Below, in pieces: positions 1 to 11,248 of a DNA stretch of 64,000 bases. The notes below the pieces were generated by a model. It was given only the letters and a program-made list of their open reading frames with translations. It was not told the DNA's origin and made no database searches. The translations under genes and the position numbers were made by a program. The stretch comes from Mimachlamys varia. Lineage: Eukaryota; Mollusca; Bivalvia; Pectinida; Pectinidae. The stretch's first letter is position 1. Each line of letters starts with the position of its first letter. The DNA lies in contig OX392545.1 of the NCBI GenBank assembly GCA_947623455.1, positions 23,733,501 through 23,797,500 on the forward strand, read 5' to 3'.

Positions 1-608
1 ACAACACATCGTCGATATATCTGAAAGTGACATTAAAAGATTTGGCAAGGTTTTTGTTACCTGTCCTGATAAGCTCCTCTTCAAATTCAGCCTCGTATGA
101 AAACAAAAACAAGTCAGCTAAGAGTGGGGCACAGTTTGTTCCCATGGGAATGCCAACAGTCTGCTGGAAAATCTTTCCTCCGAACTCAACAAAAATGTTG
201 TCGACCAGGAATTCAATCATCCGTACTACATCTTCTTCAGTATATTTCCTCTTAGCTTTTGTCGTGTTTTTGACAAAGTATGCTCCGAGATAGCTCACTA
301 CCATATATTTGTATCGTCGTCCGCCTTTCTTAGAAAAGAAAGCTCTCATAACAAGAGATCGGAGACGTTCCTTCAATTTTTTATGAGGTATGGTAGTGTA
401 CAGGGTGGAAAAATCAAATGTTTTGACCGAAAAGACGTTTTTTTAGGAGGGGGTGTTCAAGATTGATCAAAAGATCTTTCGAGTTTTTCAAAATCCACAT
501 CCCATTAATTCCACTTCTGGAGTACACAGTGTCACAATACGACTGAAGCCCTGATTTTATGGTACTAAGAATTGTAGTAAGAAGTTTTGATAATGGCTTG
601 GTCGAGCA
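1..608 (-). pseudogene. Reverse transcriptase fragment, runs off the window start
   Basis: On the minus strand: a segment like GLQSYCDTVYSR and MWILKNSKDLL, then VKTFDFSTLYTTIPH (motif A region), FQQTVGIPMGTNCAPLLADL (motif B) and RYIDDVL (motif C, at the window edge). The frame is open from about 442 to 1. A run of seven A (plus-strand T, 440-446) shifts the frame relative to the upstream part, so the copy is probably dead. The motif order resembles RTs of Penelope-like or other non-LTR elements; I cannot place it further. Confidence 0.8.
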
Positions 609-1137
609 ATTAGCAAAGTTAGTTAGTGACCTCCTGTGACTTGAGTAAAGGCGTAGTTTAGTTGAAAAATATCTGTTCTTTCCATTGATACCTTATTTGC
701 ATGTGATCGAAAACGTTGCATATTATAAAACTCAGCTTTAGCGGCGACCCGTGGACGGGTCGGTAAAATTTCCACTTTTTTACTAAGCAGGAATTCTGAC
801 TCTCGCACCCGTCCGTCGTCAAAATATTTAGCGGGTCAGAGAGTCAGAACCCTTCGGACTAGGCTGGGATCTCTCTTGTTTATCTCAAAACCAAACGATA
901 TAAGTCGTGAATTTTGCTGGCAGTTATAAATTCGTTCAACTTCGTCGGAACTATTACCAGAAACGATTTGAAAATTAAAGATGCTATTGCAAATGACTTC
1001 GAAGAGGGAAGAAATCTTTTAATCTAAGGTTTGGAAATGTTGTTGAACAATAAATCCACATTTAACGACATCTCTATATCGGAACGTCACAATTATATGG
1101 CTCATAATCCTGGAACTGTCCTACTCAAAAAGACACC
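609..1137. other. No features recognised
   Basis: AT-rich flank; short frames only. Confidence 0.35.
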
Positions 1138-1440
1138 AAAGTTATCTCATTTGAGTAGTGTCACGGTACATAATATACACATTTTCGTAGTACACAATTT
1201 GAAATTATACAGAACTAGTTTAATTTTGCTTCCAATTCATAAATTAAAGTGGTTTTACGCACCTGACCCTTTTGCTTCTACATTAGTTTAAAAAATTTGG
1301 ATTTCCGCCTTTTGTCTCATAGCATCACTAAAGAGTCCTAGGAGGACGAAACAGCTGTATGATGCAGTTAAATTAATTTTTTCGACATACTGTATCAATT
1401 GCTAAGTAAAGTTGCAGCATATGTGTGTGCTACGTCAACT
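1138..1440 (+). repeat. Dispersed repeat D1, copy 1
   Basis: About 85-90% identical by eye to 26376-26690 over 300 bases, sharing 'agtcctaggaggacgaaaca' and 'cggtacataatatacacatt'. A partial copy lies at 3840-3930. Confidence 0.8.
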
Positions 1441-2640
1441 TTCTAAGCGTGTTCCACACGGATTAGCAATGATAATACAGGGCTTCGAAACCTTTACTAT
1501 TTAGATGCCTGGTATTGCAGAGACGATGATTGGACTCCAAAGAATTCAACAGAGATAAACTTGTTTTCCTTCATTCCGTCACAAATTGCCATGGTTCATC
1601 TCTACCTGTAGATAGACAGACAAAACACCAAATGGGTTCTATTCCGTTCGTTTGGAAAATATTGTTAAAATATGATTGATAAAGTTATCTTATGAACTAT
1701 TTAAGATATGTGCAATTACCAGAAAAACAATCCCGGAAAAAAATCATCAAATATTCAATCGGCAAGACAGAAAACATCAGACAAAAAGACTACTAAATAA
1801 GGATAATATTATAGGCGACTTCGTCCTCGGTCGATATTTTTTCTGCGGTTGATAAAACCATGTATCTACCTCATCAAAAGGCTATAATTGTATAATGTTG
1901 ACTACATATAATCATGCTACAAACTGTTCTACGTATTTGCTATGGAAAATACAGTACCATGTAATTCCATTGTAACAAATATGTTTCCTATTCACCAAAC
2001 TCAGTTGGAATACGGTTCTTCACGTGTTCAACTTGTTTTTTCGTGTGTTGGCGGAACTAGAAAGAGTCGAACACCCGTAAATTATTCAGGTTCTCCTCCC
2101 TATTTGCTGGGGTTCATTACTTCATGTTTGATCAAAATCAGAAAAGCAGTTTCTTAGAAGAACATTATATTTAAAACCTAGAACTTACCAGGCAGAAAAT
2201 ACACAAAAGATCTTACACTTTTATATTTAGTTTACAAGAACTTCAATAAAATTGTAACCCCCCCCCTCCCCACTTTCGCGCCCCTCCTGTGTATTGTTAT
2301 TTATGAATCTCGAAAAAACCGAAATGACGTTTATACTAATAACCAAATAAAAAATAACTATCGTTAGCCGTTGATGTTTTGAGATTCGCCATGTTTGAAT
2401 TCTTAATGCATCAGATTGTTGCCTAGGCATAACATCTATTGGTTGACGCCGTTAGGGTTTGTAATATGAAATGACTTGTCAGCGCAAATGACGACTAAAA
2501 AAACAAAACAAAACAAAACGTAGAACGCTCTTTGGAAAAATAGATATTGATTTTTTAAATAATTAAAACAATGATGATAATGATAATGCGCTCACTATGT
2601 GTTTGCCCAGAGGCATATACTCATGTGTCAATCAACACCC
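1441..2640. other. Upstream flank of locus 1
   Basis: No gene recognised. A C-run at 2259-2276 and an (aaaac)n stretch at 2500-2519. Confidence 0.35.
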
Positions 2641-2648
2641 TATATAAA
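2641..2648 (+). promoter_or_regulatory. TATA box of locus 1
   Basis: TATATAAA lies about 250 bases upstream of the start codon, followed 25-30 bases later by a plausible start-site region near 2668-2675. The leader 2670-2898 has a candidate 5'-UTR intron (donor GTAAGTAT at 2773, acceptor AACAG at 2894-2898) and a duplicated stretch of about 50 bases (2775-2826 and 2847-2895). Position and match are good; use is unproven. Confidence 0.5.
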
Positions 2649-2898
2649 ACGGCAGTTGGTAGTAAACAATTAGTTTTTAACGTCAACACGGGACTTGCTA
2701 AATAGGTACGCATTTCAATCATCATTTTCAGCATCAACGCAGAACCCATGAAAATTAAATAATTTCCTACATGTAAGTATACCATTCAGATTTTTTTCGG
2801 TTAACCTGGACTTTTGAATCAACAACAATTAATTAAATAATTTCCAAAGTATACCGTTCAGACTTTTTTCAGTTAACCTAGACTTTTGAATCAACAGC

Positions 2899-3262
2899 AT
2901 GGACTACATCAAACATGGGTTTATTTTAATTGACTTCCTGTTACGAAGTCTGGAGTTGTCGTCAGCGTCGGGTCCGTCTAACAACCAGTTTACCACGGTG
3001 TGTGGGAACCCGTCCTACGTACCGCCACAGGACGGGATCTCCGTCGTCAACGAGACCATGTCGTCTGTCATACAGTGTGCTATCGGATGTTTAAATATGG
3101 CTGATGACGTCTGTATAGGGTACAACGTCTGTAGGATGGGCTCTCAGAAAAAGTGTGGAAAGGTGATACGGCGCAAAGACGAGTTAGACCGTCAGGTTTG
3201 CTGTCAGTGTGACGAAATACAACCCATACCGGCGTGTATGTTCTTCCGTAGAATGTCGGAAG
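2899..3262 (+). CDS. Locus 1 exon 1: signal peptide and Cys-rich PAN/Apple-like domain
   Basis: Codes 121 residues plus one base (phase 1). Residues 1-23 are a short basic start and hydrophobic run typical of a secretion signal. Residues 30-121 carry ten cysteines (35, 60, 64, 72, 78, 86, 101, 102, 104, 113); eight are shared with the locus 2 exon, with a C-x3-C near 60-64 and CIGYN-C at 72-78, which resembles the helix and core strand of PAN/Apple folds. An N-glycosylation site (NET) is at 51-53. The start is chosen because the locus 2 exon aligns to it without a gap over all 121 residues (about half identical). The donor is GAAG|GTACGT at 3262/3263. The PAN assignment is by pattern only. 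Confidence 0.85.
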
Positions 3263-3280
3263 GTACGTATTAGTTTTTTT

Positions 3281-3434
3281 TATGGTGGCTGAATTCTGCC
3301 ATCTCGCCTTTTCGCGTAATTTTAAACGCGAAAATTCGCCTCGTAAATTTTACGCGAAAAGGCGAGAAAACAAACACGAAAAGGCGCATTAAAAATTACG
3401 CGAAAAGGCGAGATGGCAGAAATCAGCCACCATA
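3281..3434. mobile_element. Palindromic MITE with TA-flanked 40-bp inverted ends
   Basis: The left arm starts TA-TGGTGGCTGAATTCTGCC and the right arm ends GGCAGAAATCAGCCACCA-TA; about 43 bases pair on each side. Flanking TA and lack of coding capacity suggest a Tc1/mariner-derived non-autonomous element. It sits 18 bases behind the exon 1 donor. Confidence 0.75.
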
Positions 3435-3685
3435 GTATTTATACTGTATAGTCTTATATTTACCATTGCATGGCATTGTCACTATATAACCCTACCAATT
3501 ACAGTTGGCATCCATAAGGCCATGAATGCCATTGACCTATTGTTGACGTCATCAATACTATGACGTCATCATTGTCACGATGGGTACAAATGACCGTCCC
3601 GGGCGATGGCTGTTGAATGCCTATGAATGCCTACTGAAAACAGTTTAATGCTTAAATAACGATCAAGGTATGGCGCTGTCAGTGA

Positions 3686-3718
3686 GACGGTTCTTCCGTG
3701 GAATGTCGGATAGTACGT
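3686..3718 (+). pseudogene. Remnant of the 3' end of exon 1
   Basis: A stretch of about 30 bases repeats the end of exon 1 (ttcttccgtggaatgtcgga, then a tagtacgtat donor-like end) about 425 bases downstream of the real one. The open frame upstream is lost. It suggests a broken duplicate of exon 1 in intron 1. Confidence 0.5.
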
Positions 3719-4184
3719 ATCGTACATTTTTATACCTAATAGTAAAGATTATATTCTTGTGTCGTTAAAATGTATATTTTTCATCTACATGACATATTCC
3801 CAGGCTTTGGCGTTTTGTATAGACTATTTTTGTTCTCTTCTGTATGATGCAATTTAATTCCTTTTTTCGACATACTGTATCTTTAATTAAATTTAAAAGA
3901 TTCAGCATGTGTGTGTGTTATGTCATCCTTCTAATATTCCCGCTTTTTCCACTAATAATATACTGTGACATTCCGCTGTATTTGAAACCAGTGAAATATG
4001 AACATGTCAATCAGAGATCTTTTATCATACCCTTTTATTTACGAAGCATTACACATCTCTTCCTAGTAATTTCGTTTGTTTCCCCGATCCCTATAAATCG
4101 AAGTCGTAGGTTCGTTGGATACCAATTACTATTGCGAGTTCGATAGAGAGTGATTAACTTGATTTCGCAGTTTTTATAAGTTAA

Positions 4185-5774
4185 GGACTAAGTACAGCCA
4201 TATTGGTTGTCACCTGGATGAAAATGAAAATATTGAAATTTTAATGTTTCCTTCCAATACACGGCATAAGCTTTATCCCATTATGTTAAATGTTGATATA
4301 AAATGCAGTTCAGCCCCCAAAATTAAAAAAATCTATACTTAGGAAAAAAATATTCAGTAAATAATATCGAAATGGGAGTGCGCAAATATTTTTTATATAG
4401 TTATTTGAAACATTTCAAAAAATAATACGAAGTTACTGCAATGTTCATAGAATGATAACCCAGTGTTAATATTTCTATATTATCCTGTAAATCAGAGAAT
4501 CAGGGAGAAATACACAGGTACCCCCTCTAAAAAATGTTGCCAATTGCATGCTGTTTTCAGTTCAGATAAAAGTAGTTACCTGTATCTCGTGGAGGCAATA
4601 TAGGGGCATTATTTTATATTAAATAGGTCATTTGTCATGTAAATGTAAGTTTCGTGTCAAATAAATGTATAAAATTAAAATAATAACACCGACATAACGT
4701 AATTTACATTTACGATACGGTTACCTAATTAATAGTTAAGTTTGAGAAATGTATTTTGATACCAATGTGCCTTAACTGCCACACATGTTTACGATGGCAA
4801 CAATTAACGCTAGCGATGTTTGACAGGTGCGAAGCCGAGAACGAATCGGTATAGTCAGTGAGTTAATACTGTCCGATCTACGCGGAAGTGTATTACATAT
4901 ACGAATTCCATCAGAATTTATACAACATAAATTAAACTTTGTTGACAATTCTTTCAAAATCATTAAATTACCTAAAAAAACACTGCCGGAAGTGCCAAAG
5001 AACATCTTTTCACGTGCTATACATTCGCTCAAAACAGGAAAACTGGCAATCGCTAAAAACAATTTATCGTGATAGGAATGGGCAGTTTTTGCTTTGTGAC
5101 GATATACCAAGTAACATTTACATTTACTGCATGCTTGAATCCAATTTAATTGTTAATTTTGTCGATGTTTCACCTTGCCTCTAAGTCAGGCGTATGAATA
5201 TCTAAAAAAGTAAATCGTTCAAAATGGAGGGCAGAGGAGTATATTTCGCTACATGCAATGGGAAGATGTCTGATTTGAGAGATCTGACATAATGTCAAAA
5301 CTCGTCATGTTTTGGCTATGCGGCGTGCCACATAAATTTGTGCCACATACATTTGTCGATCGCCGATGGACATTTTAAAAATTTGATCCAGATGTGATCG
5401 GTGTTCAGAATGTACGTAAATTGCCGTTCTCACACGAGTACTTTCTCTTATTCTGCGGTTTTCAATTGAAAGAGAGATTTATTCAAAAATCGAAGGCTCG
5501 TCTATCATTCTGTGTATATTAAAGTAACAAAAAATGATATTCATTGTTTTTATTATCTTTCGCAGTATTCTGCAAACGTGCACGCGTTTTTAGACATATA
5601 ACACAAAATATCAGAAAAACCATCAAACGTACCAAAATATGGTTGGAATAATCGATTCTCCATCACAAAATGTACTTTGTGGTCTATTTTGGTCATGTAT
5701 TTTGCAGTATTTAATAAAATAACAACTTTTGGTTAAAACACCTCCGCCATATTGAATTGTCCTGTACCTAGTCC
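4185..5774. mobile_element. 1.6-kb non-autonomous DNA transposon flanked by TTAA
   Basis: TTAA at 4181-4184 and 5775-5778 flank the inverted ends GGACTAAGTACAG / CTGTACCTAGTCC, followed inward by ccatattgg / ccgccatattg. TTAA target sites are typical of piggyBac and Kolobok superfamilies; TIRs alone do not separate them. Open frames of 81 aa (+) and 112 aa (-) near 4772-5184 lie inside but match nothing I recognise. Confidence 0.65.
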
Positions 5775-5778
5775 TTAA

Positions 5779-6640
5779 TCTGAGTTGACGTGAACATTTT
5801 TTTAACTTTTTAAATGTAAAATTCTCGGAAATGACTATACGACTGAATACTATTTTAACTATTTATTCCAATGAAAACACTATGCCTGTTAATTTTCGAC
5901 ACTAAAATGCGTCAGAACTAAAAAGAGTTATCTCCCCTCCATCAGTTGTAGCGTTAACGTTTCCAGGTCGTCCGAAGTGATAACGGAGCTTATGCCATTC
6001 CTCTGTCCAGCGTCCGTCAAGCTGAACGAAGTTTTCAAATAAAGACGACCTTGATCAGATTTAGTTAGCTCATATAATAATCAGGACCATAGGCAAAGTC
6101 TCCATTGCTACTCTAACAAATATGCAAGGAGATACAACTGTTTTAGTATATCCGTTGGTTCTTGATATAATACCAGTTTTAAACTATTCTGGTCCGGAAT
6201 GCTATCGGAGCATATGCCATGGTGCGGCGTCCGTCTTTTATCCTGCGTCCGTCAAGCTGAACAAAGTTTGCAAAAAGTGATGACCTTGATTTCACTTCAA
6301 GGCCATGGGGTTTAAATATTTTCAAACGACGTCTTTTGAAATAGCAGAAGGGCTTGTGTCATGATATTTGGCTGGTAGCTTCCTAACATGAACTGAACAC
6401 AATTTAATAACAAAAAATGACTTTGAAGTACTTTCAAGGTCAAAGGTGCTCAAATACGCCAAAATGTTTTAATTAAATAGCAACGTTTTCTGAAATACCG
6501 AATGGTCAAGGGGCATATCGGAGTGGTAGCTTCCTTGGATGGAGCAAAACAAACTTATCAATGGAAAACCTGAGAAAAAAAAATCAAAGGTCACAGGGGT
6601 CAAAGCTGAACATATTCCGTATTATTTTTTATGTATTACA
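5779..6640. other. No gene; degenerate intronic repeat
   Basis: Two decayed copies of a 'gtccgtcaagctgaac-aagtt' unit (near 6005 and 6248) and 'aaggtcaaaggt' motifs are seen. This kind of low-grade repeat is common in bivalve introns. No coding signal. Confidence 0.5.
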
Positions 6641-6652
6641 GTTGAATAGTTT

Positions 6653-7035
6653 TGTAGCGGATCTAGACCAGGTCGATCGGCGGCGATCAAATAACTCAAT
6701 TGGTTGAGCGTCCATCTAGAGTTCGGGAAGTCCCGGGTTCGAACCCCAGTCTGGCCGTGCATTTTCCCTCTCCTGTTACATTTGGTGCCTGTGACCAAAC
6801 CGTGTTTCCATACTGGGTGCATACTCAGCAAGGGGATACCCGAGTCTGGGTTGTAAATCGTGATGTCTTCGGGGTCGAAGACATTGTTAAAGGAGGGAGG
6901 AATGTAGCGGCACTAGACTGGGTCGATTGTCGTTGGCCAGATATCTCAACTGCTTGAGCGTCCGTCTAGAGTTCGGAATGTTCCGGGTTCGAACCCCGGT
7001 GTGGCCGTGCGTTTTCCCCCTCTTGTTACAGTTTA
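6653..7035 (+). mobile_element. Two tRNA-derived SINE-like copies
   Basis: Two copies about 245 bases apart each hold a tRNA-like segment: an A-box-like 'ctcaa-tg-ttgagcgtc' and a perfect B-box GGTTCGAACCC (6737-6747 and 6988-6998). They lack a full cloverleaf and recur at 35340-35600, so they are SINEs or tRNA-like repeats rather than tRNA genes. Confidence 0.6.
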
Positions 7036-7451
7036 TACCAGGTGAACGGTGTAAGTCCATTATGAGTATAACGTCACAATAGTATATCATAAGACAGAAA
7101 AAAGGATAGCAAAATATAACCGTAAATATGTAAGAATACACTTAAAATGCGATGAATATATGTTAAATGACATCAGGACAATCACACATTTGCTACATTT
7201 TGAAAGCAGACCCTAAAACACACGTCCTGCCAAAAATGTAAACGAATGACATTTTAAAGCATTTTACACATTACATCTTTGTACACGTCATACACTACTT
7301 TATGTGTCACTCCCAGAAACTCAATGTTAAAGCGAATGTGACAGTACGGAATGAAACAAATGTCTCGAGCAATCAGTAAACTGTTTTAAGTGGAAATTTA
7401 ATCAGGTAGAATGTATGCATGATTGAGTATATAAATAAACGAACGGATGAA

Positions 7452-7727
7452 TTCAATGTATAAAGTTATTAAGTTGCTGAATACTAATAACGTAAAAGAA
7501 CTTTGTATGTTGGGTAACTTCCTACACTATGCCTTAAAATTACCTACTAGTCAAACCTAGTCCTCATTATGTTTAATTATATCCCGAGGTAATTATTCAT
7601 ATTGCTGTGTTGTATACATGTTTCTGACCTCTGCATTTTTGTAATACTGTATCCAATTATTTCGCGCTATTGCGCAATAATGAAAAATTTATAAGCTGTA
7701 ATGCTTAAAATTAATAAAGAATTGAAT
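7452..7727 (+). mobile_element. 3' end of a non-LTR retrotransposon
   Basis: Nearly 90% identical by eye to 37780-38053, where the same tail follows a LINE C-terminal zinc-knuckle ORF. It ends in ...ttaataaagaattgaa only 11 bases before exon 2 of locus 1. It is 5'-truncated. Confidence 0.75.
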
Positions 7728-7738
7728 TATCTTTTAAG

Positions 7739-7876
7739 TCTGGCCACGCGGGAGCACGATTCTACTGCAGCCTGTCCAGGGTTGCCCTGCTAGATGGACA
7801 GATGACTACGACACCTTTGAGACGGGAACAGGTACCAACAGTTACACTTATACTGAAAGCTTCCGAAAAGGCAAAG
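7739..7876 (+). CDS. Locus 1 exon 2: start of ApeC domain 1
   Basis: Phase 1 to phase 1, 46 codons. It reads WPRGSTILLQPVQGCPARW and onward, the ApeC opening (WP-G---L-P--GCP), and ends in GCAAAG|GTAAGT. The acceptor is ttttaag at 7732-7738; a stop lies just upstream in frame, so the exon cannot extend. It is four residues shorter at its 5' end than the matching exons at 20202 and 38094, and the boundary abuts a LINE tail. Confidence 0.8.
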
Positions 7877-8219
7877 GTAAGTCGACTTCTCACGTTAACT
7901 GTTTGTTGATCATAACATGCTTTGAGATGTTTGAATTTCACCTGTGAAAATATCAAGCTGACAACAAGCGCGTCCGAAAATCCACTCCCTCCTGCTCGCC
8001 ATCCTACACCATTGTGGAACTTGATCCGTTCTGTCTTTGGACAGGAGTATAAACTACATGAGTTTAGAACAAAAATAAAACTTCGACAATGACAGGCATA
8101 TCTCCTGTGCTATAGTTAATAATTATCACTAGATATACGGAGAAAAACGGATTCGAGTATAAATAAAATGCATGGATTTAGTACACAATACAAACTTCAA
8201 TATCAATCATAACCACTGC

Positions 8220-8650
8220 GTATTGTCTGGGTCACACGCCGGATTAACTACGGATAGGATTCTTCACCATTCGTGGCAATCTGTACTGGTCCGTAGCTTT
8301 ACGTATTGTAGCCGTTGTCATGCAAATCCTTGACAATATATGAACATGTTAAACATTTGACAAAGGATCATACAACCGTAGTATATCCTTACTAAACCGT
8401 ATTAGAAACGTACTGATGAACCGTTTTAGTCCCTATTGATCCGTACTTATTATTAGTACTAGTTACACCACGTATTTGCTAAGGATACATTTGTTACGAA
8501 TGTATCACGGAACGGTACGATTCCATTACGTTGCATTACAGATCGCTCCGTGGCGGTTCGTACTATTCCGTATCAAACCGTTCCTATTCGTACTAACCTG
8601 ACTTACACCGTATCAAACCGCTGTTTATCCGCAATGCAAACACCCTGACA
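8220..8650. repeat. Degenerate 'ccgta'-rich simple repeat
   Basis: Many spaced copies of ccgta / cgtatt and their complements, grading into the regular 21-bp array downstream. No coding signal. Confidence 0.4.
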
Positions 8651-8654
8651 CGTG

Positions 8655-8893
8655 TCGTTCTGTATTAAATCGTGTCATTTTCTTATTTAACCGTGCCATT
8701 TCCGTATTAAACTGTGTCATTTCCGTATTAAATTGTGTCATTTCCGTATTAAACTATGTCATTTCCGTATTAAACTATGTCATTTCCGTATTAAACTATG
8801 TCATTTCCGTATTAAACTATGTCATTTCCGTATTAAACTGTGTCATTTCCGTATTAAACCGTGTCATTTCCGTATTAAACTGTGTCGTACCAT
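8655..8893 (+). repeat. 21-bp tandem array
   Basis: Unit tgtcatttccgtattaaac-a, about 11 copies, best kept in the centre. Because 21 is a multiple of three it yields a spurious heptapeptide-repeat frame. Confidence 0.9.
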
Positions 8894-8899
8894 AAATAG

Positions 8900-9590
8900 G
8901 TTCCATGCGATAACCCTAGTTCCTTAGGGCCAATTACATTCAAACTTCATACAGTGTTTCCTTACCAAAAATGCTTGTTTTGGTTCGCTTTTCAGGTTCA
9001 AATGTCAATAGTCACAGTTACTATAAAGAAATTTTGTTTTCATGCGAAAATTCAAGTTTCCTTGGACCAATCCAACTCAAACGTCATACAGTGCTTCCTT
9101 ACCAAAAGTGCTTGCTAGGAATTGCTTTTCAGGTCCAAAGGTCAAAAGTCACAGTTACTATAAAGAAATTTTGTTTTCATGCGAAAATTCAAGTTTCCTT
9201 GGACCAATCCAACTCAAACGTCATACAGTGCTTCCTTACCAAAAGTCACTGTTACTATAAAAAGAAAATCAGTTTTCGTGTGATAACCCGAGTTTCCTTT
9301 GGCTAATCCAGATCAAATTTCATACATTGCTTCCTTACCTAAAGTGCTTGCTTTCGATTGCTTTTTGGATTTAAAGGTCAAAGGTCCAGGTCATTTTTAC
9401 TATAAATAGAAAATCAGTTTCCATGGGGTAACTCGAGTTTGCTTTTGCTAAACTCAAGCTTGGTGTAGTGCTTCCTTACAGAAAGCGCTTTCTTATTATA
9501 GGTCAAGGTCACTGTTACTATAAATAGAAAATCTGTCTCCAGTTTCCTTTGGACTTATCAACCCAAAACTTTATTTAGTGCTTACTAACT
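8900..9590 (+). repeat. About 137-bp tandem repeat, five decaying copies
   Basis: The marker 'ccttacc' recurs at 8960, 9097, 9234, 9333 and 9474; the first two intervals are exactly 137 bases. The second and third copies are almost identical, the others diverged. Confidence 0.8.
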
Positions 9591-9666
9591 GTAAAAAGTC
9601 TTGAACAAACACTTCACATTTATTATAACAGGTAAAAAATCAGGAAAATTTATACACGGGAAGTCT

Positions 9667-10386
9667 CAACTTCGCAAGCCAAGGGTGTACAATACGCTAC
9701 TCTCCTTTTCACCCTTGGCGGATCTCACGGCAAATTCGAAGTTCCCGCTCCTGCATTTTGATTGGATGCGGCTAGGTTTGGCCGACCAATCAAAACGCGC
9801 GCTGCAATTGTAAATAACAAAGATGGCAGCGCCCACGGAAACATGTCGTGTCTGTAACAACATGTTGCCAACGAAGTCTAGACGTGTGCTTTTTGGCCCG
9901 ACATTCACCGTTTTCGACCAGTTGAGTCAGATTTTGGAATATGTCGCCGATCAGGCAGATAAAAAAAGCAGATACGTGTGTGGATTTTGTTTTACGAAGT
10001 TGAACAAACTATCGACTATGATCTCATTCATAAAATGGAAATGTTACAAAAAGAAAACACAAGCTTATTTCCCTGTTCTTGTTCCAACAAAAAAATAATT
10101 TCCATTGTTGATTGAGCTGATTAATCGTCTCCGTGTCTCGCGAAGTTCTTGAATTTTGAATTTTTCGCATATATAGCATGCTCATCAAAGGGCGCTGCCA
10201 TTTTCTGTTTTATTTGTTGAATCGTACACAAATAGTACGAGCTATTTGATTGGTCAGGAATTACGTAAAACAAGGGACACAACTGCATTAGTCCACTAGA
10301 TGGCGCAGTGCGGGAACTTCGAATTTGCCGTGAGATCCGCCAAGGGTGAAAAGGAGAGTATTGTACACCCTTGGCTTGCGAAGTTG
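9667..10386 (+). mobile_element. 720-bp TIR transposon carrying a ZAD-like gene, 9-bp target duplication
   Basis: The ends are inverted copies of about 85-90 bases (left caacttcgcaagccaagggt..., right ...acccttggcttgcgaagttg), differing by a small indel. The 9-mer gggaagtct stands directly outside both ends (9658-9666, 10387-10395). Long TIRs with a 9-bp duplication fit a Mutator-like element, but no transposase is present. The inner sequence holds one intact small ORF (9823-10098) and a second, inner inverted pair atggcagcgccc / gggcgctgccat. Confidence 0.85.
9823..10098 (+). CDS. 91-aa ZAD-like zinc-binding protein inside the TIR element
   Basis: Starts MAAPTETCRVCNNMLPTKSR and has CRVC at residues 8-11 and CGFC at 53-56, about 41 residues apart: the C-x2-C ... 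C-x2-C spacing of a ZAD-like zinc fold, with a hydrophobic helix-like stretch (FDQLSQILEYVAD) between. A Lys-rich, short C-terminus ends at TAA. No C2H2 finger, DDE transposase or other domain follows. The ATG context (aagATGG) is good. It may be a captured host domain or a transposon accessory protein. Expression is not shown. Confidence 0.55.
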   Translation: MAAPTETCRVCNNMLPTKSRRVLFGPTFTVFDQLSQILEYVADQADKKSRYVCGFCFTKLNKLSTMISFIKWKCYKKKTQAYFPVLVPTKK

Positions 10387-10781
10387 GGGAAGTCTATGTC
10401 ACGAGACGGTTTAACATCATGATCTTCAAGTTCATTGCATGGGAATCCATCAGGCAACTTATACGAATTACACTAGCAATTGATTCAACTAGACATAATT
10501 TTTTAAAGAAATGTATATACAGTACATATACCTGTTTTTGTCATGACAATTAACATACCTATTCTTCCTTCCAAATACCTTATTATTATACAGCGCTTAC
10601 AACCAAATGAAGTCATTGTTTCAAAAACATACAAATGGTAGTTGTCATGCATTTGACACCCGGTATTACTAAAACTGAACTAATGTTACTGGCATTAAAA
10701 TTTAGATATTAACTAGAACTGTCGTCCGGGGGCCAACTCATCCCCCCTCGCCCCCTTAACGTTAATTGTACAACAACTGAG

Positions 10782-11040
10782 GGGCACATCTTCATACTGT
10801 ACTGTCTATTCACACAAACTTTTATAAAGAACCGTTGAAAACTGAGCGAATGCATAGCCTGAAAAACTTGTGGTCATTTTTTACATAAAAAGGGGGATAA
10901 CTTTGTGAAAAAGGGTCGAAAGTCAAATTTACTTCAGGGGTCACATCTTCATACTGTACTGTCTATTCCAAAAAAGCTTAAAAAGATCCGTTGAAAACTG
11001 AGCGAATGCATAGCCGGACAAAATTGTGTCTACAGACGGA
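10782..11040 (+). repeat. Two-copy direct repeat, about 156-bp period
   Basis: The segment 'cacatcttcatactgtactg ... aactgagcgaatgcatagcc' occurs at 10787-10859 and again near 10943-11014, next to C-runs. Non-coding. Confidence 0.7.
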
Positions 11041-11248
11041 CGGACAACCTGATTCCAGTAACCCCCCCCCCTAACTTCGGTACGGTGAGTATAATGAATA
11101 ACCATAGCTTAGTCCTCAAAACCCATCTACCAGCTTGCTGCGCAGGCGACACATCCACTTCCATGGAATTCTTGTTTTTCTTTCAAATGAAGAAAATAAA
11201 CATTCAAGCTGTTAATTGTTTAAAGTTCTGTATTTTCATATTTTACAG

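Noticed and set aside
4772..5110. 112-aa minus-strand frame
   Set aside because: No domain, overlaps open frames on the other strand, and lies inside a transposon.
6700..7000. Functional tRNA genes
   Set aside because: B-boxes are perfect, but no acceptor stem or full cloverleaf could be folded, and copies recur within a longer repeat; treated as SINE-like.
8733..8927. 64-aa protein with a CHFRIKL heptad repeat
   Set aside because: It is the 21-bp array read in frame; the repeat explains it fully.
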